A stretch of DNA of 64,000 nt, taken from CBDCZY01 sp965224745. Lineage in GTDB: Bacteria; Pseudomonadota; Gammaproteobacteria; Methylococcales; Methylomonadaceae. Positions 17,003 to 25,435 of this stretch are shown piece after piece (positions within the stretch are counted from its first letter, which is position 1; each line of letters opens with the position of its first letter). The position numbers were made by a program, and so were the translations under genes. The stretch covers positions 310,001 to 374,000 of the forward strand of contig CBDCZY010000004.1 of NCBI GenBank assembly GCA_965224745.1, given 5' to 3'. The notes below the pieces were generated by a model. The model was given only the letters and a program-made list of their open reading frames with translations. It had not been told where the DNA came from and searched no databases.

Positions 17003-19981
17003 ATGGAGATATCATTGCTGCGCTTGTTGACGTTGGTTAGCCTTTTGATTTTAGGGTTTTGTTTAATCTATTGGTTTAAAGACTGGTGGCCGTGGGCGAT
17101 TGATCTGTTTGACGACCAAACAAGCAATGCCATCCAGGGCTGGGAAGCAGCAATTCAGATAGCCCTTAGCGTATTAGAGTTGATCATAGTCGTCATCTTC
17201 GGCCGCAGTTTTTATCAAATAATTAAAGCTAAGGAAGCCCATACACCAACTGTCATACCACATGCGGCAACCCAAAATCCTACAGAATTCCTTAAACAAT
17301 ATTACCAAGAACTCCATCATACTTGTTCGCGGCTCAACCTGTCCCTCATCGATCCACGCTTTGGTGAGTTTTATCGAAAAGCCGAAATAACATTGCCTGG
17401 AATTTATCAGGATATGGAGGTGATCCCGTGGCGGGAAGATCGCGATGATAGTTCCTCACGACATACTATTGAAGCGCCAAAAGAGCAACGTCAGGCTTTA
17501 ATTGAAGCAGCCGCGGAGGATAAATATAAACGCTTGGTGATCAAAGGCGATGTCGGCTCAGGCAAAAGCATGTTTGTTGATTATCTCGCCGCTCAGATTG
17601 CCGCAACGCATTTACATGATAGCGATTATGATTTACCGGCTGCGTTTCGACACAGGCCGGTGATGCGGTTACGATTGCGCTCGATCATTAAACAATTGAA
17701 AAACCAGCCGGAGCCGGAAAAATTCTTGCTTGATGTCATCCGGGCAGAAATCGAAACCATCTGTGCAATCCCAGTTGACGATACGAGCTGGAATAGCTTT
17801 CAGCAACAGTTGCTACTAAAAGGCATCATTTTACTCGATGGCCTTGATGAAGTACCGAAGACAGAAGGTCTTCGTGCCACGCTATTTGATGCCATTGACG
17901 CCTTGAAAAAAAGGCTCGGAAACGATGCGCGGTTGATCATTACCAGCCGCCCCTATGTATTTGATGATGAGCACTATAACCTGGCTGGATTTGACTTTCT
18001 CGAACTGGTTCCCATGAGCAATAATCAAATCCAGCAGTTCGTCGAATCCTGGTATCTGTTGATGCGAAATAACCGTAACCTGGATGAAGCACAAGCAAAA
18101 AGCAAAGCGGGTTACCTGTTTAAGCAATTAAAAGAAGTGGATTATCTTTTGCAACCGGCACGCAGGCCGTTATTATTAACGCTGTTAACCTCGCTACATT
18201 TTGCTCGCAACGTGTTACCTCATTCACGCGCTGAATTGTATCATCAGACCATCGATTTAATGTTAGAACGATGGACACAACGCGCTTATGACGAAAACCC
18301 TGATTACCCGCTAGAAGATTTCGAACGTAAGGCGTTAGCAGAATCCGTTGCCACTCGGCAGGGAGCGCTGCAACAAGTTGCATTATCGGCTAACCGGGCA
18401 GAAACGCTAGAGATTCCCGCCACAGATATTAAAGCTTTGTTCTCCGATTATCTCTCAGACGATTGCAATGCTAACAGTCTTCTTGATTTCATGCGCTTTC
18501 GTAGTGGTATCCTGAAACCGGGCAAGGATGAATGTTTTGAATTTTATCACCGCTCCTTTCAGGATTATCTTGCAGCATTGGCTTTAACTGATCAACAAGA
18601 TTGGCAGGATGAAATTGAAACACTGCTGACCACCGAAAAAGGGCTGGAATGGTGGGGTGAAGTATTTTTATTGTTGGTGAGCAGCAAAATCTACGGCAAC
18701 AGCAAACCGGAAGCAGTTGACCTGCTACGGCGGTTTATTCCTCAGACTATCGACGATTACTCTAGCTTTGGTGATCAAAGATGGAATTTACTGCTACTTG
18801 CCGCTAAAGCTATTATCGAACAACAGCAGGAACTCAAGTCCTATTATCAAAACAATCGCCACTATAAAGCGGTCTACGACGATCTGCAGCAACATTTACT
18901 ACGGCTGGTCGAATCAGAACATGGCATTGATATTGCCATCCGGGCCAGGGCCGGGCGTCGATTAGGCGCTCTGGGAGACCCGCGCAACGGGGTTACCATT
19001 CTTTGCGATGCAAACGATCAACCAGTTAAAACAACAACAAACTCAAAAAATCATTCTGTCCCCGATATAACCTGGGTAAAAATTCCAACTGGAGAATTCC
19101 AAATGGGCTCGGCTGATGACGATGAAGATGCTTTTGATGACGAAAAACCAACCCATAATGTTGCGGTTGATGAATTTAATATCAGCAAGTTTCCGATCAC
19201 CAATGCTCAATTTCAGTGTTTTATTGACGCAGACGGCTATGATAACGATCGTTATTGGAAATATTCGGAGGCTGCATTAGCCTGGCGGAATGGTAAACAA
19301 GCCGATCTTTCCTTACTGAAGGATTTAGATGATAAACTTAGAATAAACTGGGAAAGCTGGCTTTTGCAGGATACGCAAAGAGCCAGTCCCCGATTTTGGG
19401 AACAACGACAATGGAACATCCCAAACCATCCAGTCGTTGGCATCAGTTGGTACGAAGCACTTGCATACTGTAAATGGCTCAATGAATGTTTGCGGCAGCC
19501 CAAGCTGCCAGATCAGCCGGTGATAAAAGGTATCATTCGTTTACCCAGTGAAGAGGAATGGGAATATGCAGCCAGAGGAACGCAGGGATTAATCTATGCC
19601 TGGGGAAACAAATCAGACAAAGACAAAGGCAATTATCAAGAAACGCAATTAGAAAGAACCACTTCGGTCGGTTTGTTTCCACCTGGCATTGCTTTTGATG
19701 GCAGCACCAATATTTATGATTTATCCTGTAATGTTTGGGAATGGACCCAAAGCCGTTGGGGAAAATCAATAAATCAACCCGATTTTGAATATCGTCATTG
19801 GGGTCAGCAAGATAAAGATCGAAACGATCCGGAGCCAGTTGAATTGAGAGTAATCCGCGGCGGCTCCTGGGACGACGATCGTCGGGACGCGCGTTGTGCT
19901 TCACGTTACAGGATTCATCCCATCAATCGGATCAACGATGTTGGATTTCGTGTGGTGTTCTCCCTGGCTGCTGATGATTGA
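17003..19981 (+). CDS. Membrane-anchored NACHT NTPase fused to FGE-sulfatase domain (DGR target 1)
   Basis: A 992-residue STAND-type protein. Two transmembrane segments (about residues 5-25 and 50-68) precede a NACHT NTPase: Walker A GDVGSGKS at about 182-189 and Walker B ILLDGLDEVP at about 275-284, followed by the usual NACHT helical region (LLLTLLTSLHFARN, FYHRSFQDYLAA). From about residue 689 to the end is an FGE-sulfatase domain with C-type lectin fold (IPTGEFQMGS, FPITNAQF, ISWYEALAYCKWLNE, LPSEEEWEYAARG, YDLSCNVWEW, RGGSW, VGFRVV). Codons 952-987 are the DGR variable repeat VR1. The ATG at 17003 has no clear ribosome site; a TTG at 17015 follows GGAG at a good distance and could be the real start. 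Probable role: NTP-driven recognition or conflict effector with a diversifiable sensor. Confidence 0.9.
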   Translation: MEISLLRLLTLVSLLILGFCLIYWFKDWWPWAIDLFDDQTSNAIQGWEAAIQIALSVLELIIVVIFGRSFYQIIKAKEAHTPTVIPHAATQNPTEFLKQYYQELHHTCSRLNLSLIDPRFGEFYRKAEITLPGIYQDMEVIPWREDRDDSSSRHTIEAPKEQRQALIEAAAEDKYKRLVIKGDVGSGKSMFVDYLAAQIAATHLHDSDYDLPAAFRHRPVMRLRLRSIIKQLKNQPEPEKFLLDVIRAEIETICAIPVDDTSWNSFQQQLLLKGIILLDGLDEVPKTEGLRATLFDAIDALKKRLGNDARLIITSRPYVFDDEHYNLAGFDFLELVPMSNNQIQQFVESWYLLMRNNRNLDEAQAKSKAGYLFKQLKEVDYLLQPARRPLLLTLLTSLHFARNVLPHSRAELYHQTIDLMLERWTQRAYDENPDYPLEDFERKALAESVATRQGALQQVALSANRAETLEIPATDIKALFSDYLSDDCNANSLLDFMRFRSGILKPGKDECFEFYHRSFQDYLAALALTDQQDWQDEIETLLTTEKGLEWWGEVFLLLVSSKIYGNSKPEAVDLLRRFIPQTIDDYSSFGDQRWNLLLLAAKAIIEQQQELKSYYQNNRHYKAVYDDLQQHLLRLVESEHGIDIAIRARAGRRLGALGDPRNGVTILCDANDQPVKTTTNSKNHSVPDITWVKIPTGEFQMGSADDDEDAFDDEKPTHNVAVDEFNISKFPITNAQFQCFIDADGYDNDRYWKYSEAALAWRNGKQADLSLLKDLDDKLRINWESWLLQDTQRASPRFWEQRQWNIPNHPVVGISWYEALAYCKWLNECLRQPKLPDQPVIKGIIRLPSEEEWEYAARGTQGLIYAWGNKSDKDKGNYQETQLERTTSVGLFPPGIAFDGSTNIYDLSCNVWEWTQSRWGKSINQPDFEYRHWGQQDKDRNDPEPVELRVIRGGSWDDDRRDARCASRYRIHPINRINDVGFRVVFSLAADD
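19855..19963 (+). repeat. DGR variable repeat VR1
   Basis: A 109-bp copy of the template at 21496-21604 lying at the 3' end of the NACHT-FGE gene. It differs at 15 positions, all adenine in the template (8 A-to-G, 7 A-to-T). Every non-adenine template base is conserved. Affected codons cluster between RGGSW and VGFRVVFS, the surface-exposed ligand face of lectin-fold DGR targets. The sequence after it (CTGGCTGCTGATGA...) replaces ATAG of the template and is the expected IMH-type boundary. Confidence 0.96.
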
Positions 19982-20047
19982 TTTCTGGTTTCTGATTTTC
20001 TGAGTTGCTGTTTTCTGAAATACCCGCGCAAAGCGTAGTGATTTTTT

Positions 20048-21112
20048 ATGGCAAAACAATACCACGATATTTTCCAGCAAATTACCGAGTTTTCCAATAT
20101 TTGGCTGGCCTGGCAGAAAGCGGCTCGAGGTAAACGCAGCAAAATATCCACAGCAACCTTCGAAATGGCGCTGGAAGATCAGCTCATCACCCTGCAACAA
20201 GAACTGCAAACGCAAACCTGGCGCCCTGGCGGTTATTATTCGTTTTATATTCGCGACCCCAAATTACGCTTGATTTCGGCAGCGCCATTTCGAGACCGGG
20301 TGGTTCATCATGCATTATGCAATATCATTGAACCCATTTTCGAACGCACCTTCATCGGTGATTCTTATGCTAATCGCAAAGGTAAAGGAACTCACTCGGC
20401 ACTTAACAAAGCTCAGCAATTTACAAGGCGATACCGTTATGTATTACAGTGTGATATTCGGCAATTTTTCCCAAGTATCGATCATGGCGTACTATACCGA
20501 TTATTATCCCGTAAAATTATTGATCAACAGGCATTACGGATGATTCGTCAAATTATCAACAGTAGCCGCTTGGTATACAAACAGCTAGATTCGAATACCG
20601 CTTCTGCTAGTAAACAATATCAGCGTTTATGTGGACTGCCATTGGGTAACTTGACTAGCCAGTTCTGGGCGAATGTTTATATGAATGAGCTGGATCAGTT
20701 TGTGAAACGGCAATTACGCTGCCCAGGATATCTTCGTTATGTTGATGATTTTCTCCTGTTTTCGGATAGTAAAGAACAGCTGTGGCAGTGGAAAAATAAA
20801 ATACGGGACTGTCTCAATAGTCTGTTTCTAGAAATGCATGAACGTTCCAGCACGGTTTATCCAACCACACAAGGCATTCCTTTCCTGGGCTTTCGTATTT
20901 ATGCCGATTACCGGCACCTTAAACGCAAAAATGGCGTCAATTTTTCGCGCCGCCTAAAACGCCTTTATCGATCCTATGGACGCGGTGAAATTGATTTGGA
21001 TGATCTCAAGCATAGCTTAGATGGTTGGATAGCCCATGTTGAGCATGCCGATACCTGGGGGCTTAGAAGAAGTTTGTTTTCGTTGCCGCTGCCATTAAGA
21101 CATCGGCGATGA
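20048..21112 (+). CDS. DGR reverse transcriptase
   Basis: A 354-residue reverse transcriptase that copies the template RNA at 21496-21604 into mutagenised cDNA. Conserved RT blocks are visible: RDPKLRLISAAPFRDRVVHHAL, FIGDSYANRKGKGTHSAL, CDIRQFFPSIDHGVL, GLPLGNLTSQFWANVYMNELD and the active-site YVDD (residues 231-234, LRYVDDFLLFSD), followed by thumb motif PFLGFRIY. There is no maturase, endonuclease or retron-type partner, and a TR, an Avd gene and two VRs are adjacent, which identifies it as a DGR RT. The start lies 66 bp after the NACHT-FGE stop. It overlaps avd by 4 bp (ATGA). Confidence 0.96.
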   Translation: MAKQYHDIFQQITEFSNIWLAWQKAARGKRSKISTATFEMALEDQLITLQQELQTQTWRPGGYYSFYIRDPKLRLISAAPFRDRVVHHALCNIIEPIFERTFIGDSYANRKGKGTHSALNKAQQFTRRYRYVLQCDIRQFFPSIDHGVLYRLLSRKIIDQQALRMIRQIINSSRLVYKQLDSNTASASKQYQRLCGLPLGNLTSQFWANVYMNELDQFVKRQLRCPGYLRYVDDFLLFSDSKEQLWQWKNKIRDCLNSLFLEMHERSSTVYPTTQGIPFLGFRIYADYRHLKRKNGVNFSRRLKRLYRSYGRGEIDLDDLKHSLDGWIAHVEHADTWGLRRSLFSLPLPLRHRR

Positions 21113-21441
21113 AAGAATCGCCATTATTTGCTCGCAGCTACGACTTCGTACGCTGGTTAATACCAAAAACTGTGAAATTCCCACGCGAGCAACGCTTTGT
21201 CGTTGCCGCACGTTTACAACGAACGGCATTGGATTTCATCGAATATCTTTATACTGCGGTTTCTACACCACAGCGTCGTTCATCATTGCAGCAAGCCGAT
21301 ATTCAATTAAAACAACTGCGTTTTTATTTACGACTTAGTCACGATTTGCAATTATTATCCACTCGAAGTTATGGACACGCTTGTGAACAAGTCGAAGAAA
21401 TCGGTCGGTTATTAGGCGCCTGGATCAAAAAATCGCAATAA
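21109..21441 (+). CDS. avd: Avd-like accessory variability determinant
   Basis: A 110-residue, basic, all-helical protein (four predicted helices) with an F..SYDFVRWLIP start, REQRFVVAARLQRTALDFIEYL and a LSHDLQLLSTRSYGHACEQVEEIGRLLGAW end, as in the Avd/bAvd four-helix-bundle family. Avd forms a pentamer that binds the RT and template RNA and is needed for mutagenic cDNA synthesis (family knowledge). It starts within the RT stop (4-bp ATGA overlap) and ends 54 bp before the template repeat, the classical order RT-avd-TR. Confidence 0.9.
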   Translation: MKESPLFARSYDFVRWLIPKTVKFPREQRFVVAARLQRTALDFIEYLYTAVSTPQRRSSLQQADIQLKQLRFYLRLSHDLQLLSTRSYGHACEQVEEIGRLLGAWIKKSQ

Positions 21442-21495
21442 AACTTGCAATCGACCGATAAATTATGCAAATTGGTCATCGGGCCGGGGCAGCAC

Positions 21496-21604
21496 CCGCG
21501 GCGGCTCCTGGAACAACAATCAACGGAACACGCGTTGTGCAACACGTAACAGGAATCATCCCAACAATCGAAACAACAATGTTGGATTTCGTGTGGTGTT
21601 CTCC
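21496..21604 (+). repeat. DGR template repeat (TR)
   Basis: A 109-bp non-coding template with 32 adenines, concentrated in AAC/AAT codon-like positions as is typical of DGR templates that expose Asn codons to mutation. It is flanked on the right by ATAGTATTTAG, unlike the CTGGCTGCTG that follows both variable repeats, which distinguishes template (IMH*-like) from recipients (IMH-like). VR1 and VR2 are identical to it at all 77 non-adenine positions. It lies in the 357-bp space between avd and the second NACHT gene; the rest of that space holds no gene. Confidence 0.97.
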
Positions 21605-23513
21605 ATAGTATTTAGATTGTATCCGGCAAACTTTGTTTATTAAGGAAGCAAAGCGGCGATACAATCCGTATACCAGCCTGCCCCGTTCCTGATCGCGCTG
21701 AATTGATCGGCCGGTCAAATATTATAGTCGTCCCGCATCCTGCCAGGCACGGTGCGGGGCATCTTACTGATGCCGGTTTTATTAAGGAAACTTGTTTCGT
21801 GGATGTAGCTTGGATACAGAGTTTAAAAGACTTTTTCACTGGCTCTTGGGGCGATGCAATTCAATCTACTCAAGCATTGTTGGCAATAGTTGTTTTAATT
21901 TTCGGCGGTATTGGGACCTGGTATAGGTGGTTTCGAGGTTCAGATTCTAAAAAATCCAAAAAGTCAGTAAAACAACCTGACCATGAAACGCTGCAACAAT
22001 GGTATTTTCAAGACTTGCGCCATGAATGCCAATACTACAGTCTTGGGGACCTGGATGAAGATCGTAATGAAGAGCAACTGTCTTTTCAATTGAGTGATCT
22101 CTATTGTGATCAATGGGTCAGGCTTCCTGTGTCATCAGAGGAAACTAAAAACCCTGAATCAAAACCTGGTGCTCAGGAAGAATCTGTCATCCCACTCCTC
22201 GATGCCATCAGCAAAATAGACAATCATCACATCGTAATCCGAGGCATAGTCGGATCAGGCAAGAGTAGCTTTGTTAATTTTCTTGTCAATTGTATCGTTT
22301 TAAGTTTCCAAAACGACACACCAGATATTTTCCCAGATGAATTTAGTCGTCGCCCAGTCATCCGAATATTGCTAAGAAAACTGGGAGCCGAAATTACTGA
22401 TACAGAAGCATCACAAAATTTTCTTGCTCAGGCAATGATGGATCAACTTAAGGAGCATATTGAAAACGACGCAAAAGCAAATCGTGAACATCTCGACCCA
22501 GACATATTAGAAAATTTCTGCAAGGATTATCTTGCTAAAATCAAAATTAATGGCGTTATACTGCTGGATGGCTTGGATGAAGTAGCCTCGGGTGATAAAC
22601 GTCAAGTGGTATTAAAAGCTATACGTGAGTTTGTTGATGCCGAAAGTACTTCCGAAAAAATTCACGTTATCATCACCAGTCGACCTCATGCCTACGATAA
22701 TCCGCTAGCAGATTTTATTCGTCTGGAAATAGAAGCGATGCAATGTCCGCAAGTAAAATATTTTATATGCCACTGGTATCGACAATTTGCAAAACAAAAA
22801 TTACACCATCCAGACGATCCCGAATATCAGAATAGGGCAATGGACCTTATCAGAGCAATTTCTGAACCGCCTTCATTGCGCATCATGACCGAAACACCGC
22901 TGCTGCTAACGCTACTACTGGCGCTGGACTCGGCAAATTACCGGTTACCCCGGTCACGTGCTGAATTGTACGATCGAGCAGTCAAATTGTTGTTGCAACG
23001 CTGGCACAAGAATTTGTTAAGTTACAAGAATTCTTTGGAGCCCGAGGAGCAAAGCACACTGAGTATATTTTCTGAAACTTTTGAGTCAACCGAAAATCTT
23101 CGCAAGGCTCTGTGCCTGTTGGCACTGGAAAGCTATGAGGATGCCGGTAAAATGATCGGTAAAGGCAAACAAACTCAAGACCAGGAAGGAGATGCTATCG
23201 TGTTTCGGCAAAGCCAAGTACTCGGCCATATTAACAAAACCTATCAGCAAAGTATGGACGCCGAGTCCGTCCAATATTTTCTGCAGTTTCGTAGTAATTT
23301 GCTGGTTGCACACGGCGAGGAACATTTGAGTTTTGTGCATAAATCCTTTCATGAATTTCTCGCTGCTGAAGGCTTCAAATACTCCAAAAGTACAAAAAAA
23401 GTTCATCAATATCTTGAGCAGGCAGATCAACGAAACTGGTGGCGAGAAGTGCTGTTGTTTTGGATGAACCGCAAAGAGATTGGTGAATTGAGTGAATTTA
23501 TCGATGGCTATCT

Positions 23514-25169
23514 CCTGAATCCGTGACTTAAAGTGCATCCACCAATCCTTGGGAAGCCACATTAACATTTCAACGTTTTAATACCTTGTTATTATTTGAA
23601 ATAGCTAATAATACGAGCACACTGAGGCTTTTTAAGCCTCAATAGCTCTCAATTGACACCAAATTCTGTACACCCGGCACTGCTATCCCTGAGAGACATG
23701 TTCTCGCATTTTTCTTAAGAATAGTGGGGTGTTATCCTGACGCTAAGCGATGGTAGGTTGACTCAAATGCTAAAAAACCCGGGCAGTGTTTGGAGAAACG
23801 AAGTTTTATTCGTCGCCCAGCATGGATGACCCGAGCCGCTAGGTACATTAGTTCCTGTATAACCGTTTTTATTCGCCTTCTTTTGGCCGGATGACGGACA
23901 GGACTGATGTTGCCTATGAGCCCGATTAAGCCGATCCAACGCAAGATATTGTAACTATAAGCGCTCAATGCCATGATCAAGTCGTTGGTGGCAAATTTGC
24001 CCGAAGGTAAGCGTTCGATATCGAGGTCGGTTTTAAATTCACTGTGGAATTGTTCGGAAGTGGCATGATCTTGGTAAAGAGCAATGATCTGTTCATCAGC
24101 GTAGGCGAGCGAATTTAATGAGGTCCACCAGCCTTCTATTTCTATCTCAGGGATTAACAGCATTTGACCCTCTGCATCCATAGTTCTTTCGATAACCCGC
24201 ATGACGCGGCGGAAGCGATAGGTTTGCCCGTCTTGTTGTTGGGTTTCTTGGACACTGAACAAGGCGACCCGTTTGCCGACCCTCGGCGTTGTCCATTTGC
24301 CTTGTTGTTCAGCCAAGGCTAACCAAGCCTCCAGGTCTTGTTTTCTGGGGTTCCATTTCAGGATAGAGTCCACTTGGTTTTGGTGCAGCCAGACACGGGT
24401 ATCCAAGGCATCATGTCCGCTATCCAAACGCACCAGCAGCGGAGCCTCAGTCAAGCACCGAGCATATTCAATGACGCGGTCCAGCGTCTTTTGAAAACCG
24501 TTTTGACAATGCTGCTTACCTTCTCGAAGTTCATTAAGCAGACACCAACCCTCATTACCCAGATAAGCCGCAATCGGCGCATAGCCATCATGGCCTTTAT
24601 AGGTTCTGGAAACACCTTCCTTCTGGGTCTTCTCATTGTTCATCGGATACACATCAATATCCAATGCGACATGATGGGTGGCCAATGGCGTCACCGGTAC
24701 CCCGGCATGAGTCAGAAATTCAATATTACATTGTTGCATGATGACCAATAGTGCTTCAGCCTCTTCATCCAGTCGTTGTCTTAATCTTGCGCTTGAGGGT
24801 ACGTGCTTAATCGACAGCGCGTTCTTGAAGTAGTCATCATCTCGGTAGTTCTCGATTGCTTCGAAGTCGCTTTTGCCTAAACATAGCGTTCCAATGTATG
24901 ATTTGATGATGTCGCTGTGCGAAATGCCATGGCGTAAAGGAATGCCGGCCTTGAGCGCTTTATGAATAGTGCTATATCGATTTAAACATAAGCCAACTAA
25001 GGCCAAACCAGAATGACTTGTATAAGTTTCTGTTGTGGATTGTTCGATGATAAGACGTTTCATTTTGCACTTGTTGGGTGAAGTTTTTAACGCCTCTATT
25101 TTAACACTTTATTGCTTATTAATCAGCTAGATAACTCATTATATTAACTCCTTAAATCACGGATTAAGG
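23514..25169 (-). mobile_element. IS1380-family insertion sequence
   Basis: A 1656-bp element. Its terminal inverted repeats are CCTGAATCCGTGACTTAAA at the left and (reverse complement) CCTTAATCCGTGATTTAAG at the right, 16 of 19 identical. It is bounded by a 5-bp target duplication TATCT (23509-23513 and 25170-25174). One transposase gene lies inside on the minus strand. Excision restores the host NACHT frame exactly, so the insertion is a recent, simple event. Confidence 0.93.
23732..25063 (-). CDS. IS1380-family transposase
   Basis: A 443-residue DDE transposase that fills the element. It has an N-terminal region HGISHSDIIKSYIGTLCLGKSDFEAIE, first acidic block HHVALDIDVYPMNNEKTQKE, second block LLVRLDSGHDALD, and third block YQDHATSEQFHSEFKTDLDIERLPSGKF, the layout of IS1380 transposases. 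The frame is intact, so the element is potentially active. Transcription runs opposite to the interrupted NACHT gene. Confidence 0.92.
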   Translation of the reverse strand: MKRLIIEQSTTETYTSHSGLALVGLCLNRYSTIHKALKAGIPLRHGISHSDIIKSYIGTLCLGKSDFEAIENYRDDDYFKNALSIKHVPSSARLRQRLDEEAEALLVIMQQCNIEFLTHAGVPVTPLATHHVALDIDVYPMNNEKTQKEGVSRTYKGHDGYAPIAAYLGNEGWCLLNELREGKQHCQNGFQKTLDRVIEYARCLTEAPLLVRLDSGHDALDTRVWLHQNQVDSILKWNPRKQDLEAWLALAEQQGKWTTPRVGKRVALFSVQETQQQDGQTYRFRRVMRVIERTMDAEGQMLLIPEIEIEGWWTSLNSLAYADEQIIALYQDHATSEQFHSEFKTDLDIERLPSGKFATNDLIMALSAYSYNILRWIGLIGLIGNISPVRHPAKRRRIKTVIQELMYLAARVIHAGRRIKLRFSKHCPGFLAFESTYHRLASG

Positions 25170-25435
25170 TATCTGTTTCGTGACTTGCATACTATCCCTG
25201 ATTCAGAAAAGCAAAATCATGCTGGCATCGTCTTATTAAGCGTGCAAGCGGCCGTCGAAGCAGAATTTGAAAGCGAAATTTTATCTACAGGAGATGATGA
25301 GCTGCACCAACTGTTTCAGTCCATGCAGCAGAAACTCATTGGTTTAATGAAAGCAGAAAATATTCCAGTTAAACTTAGAGCAGAATGCGGCCTTCTGCTG
25401 GGACAACTGGGTGATTATCGCCCAGGTGTTGGTGT

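Noticed and set aside
20048..21112. Retron or group II intron reverse transcriptase
   Set aside because: No msr/msd, maturase or endonuclease; adjacent Avd, TR and two A-only variable repeats identify a DGR.
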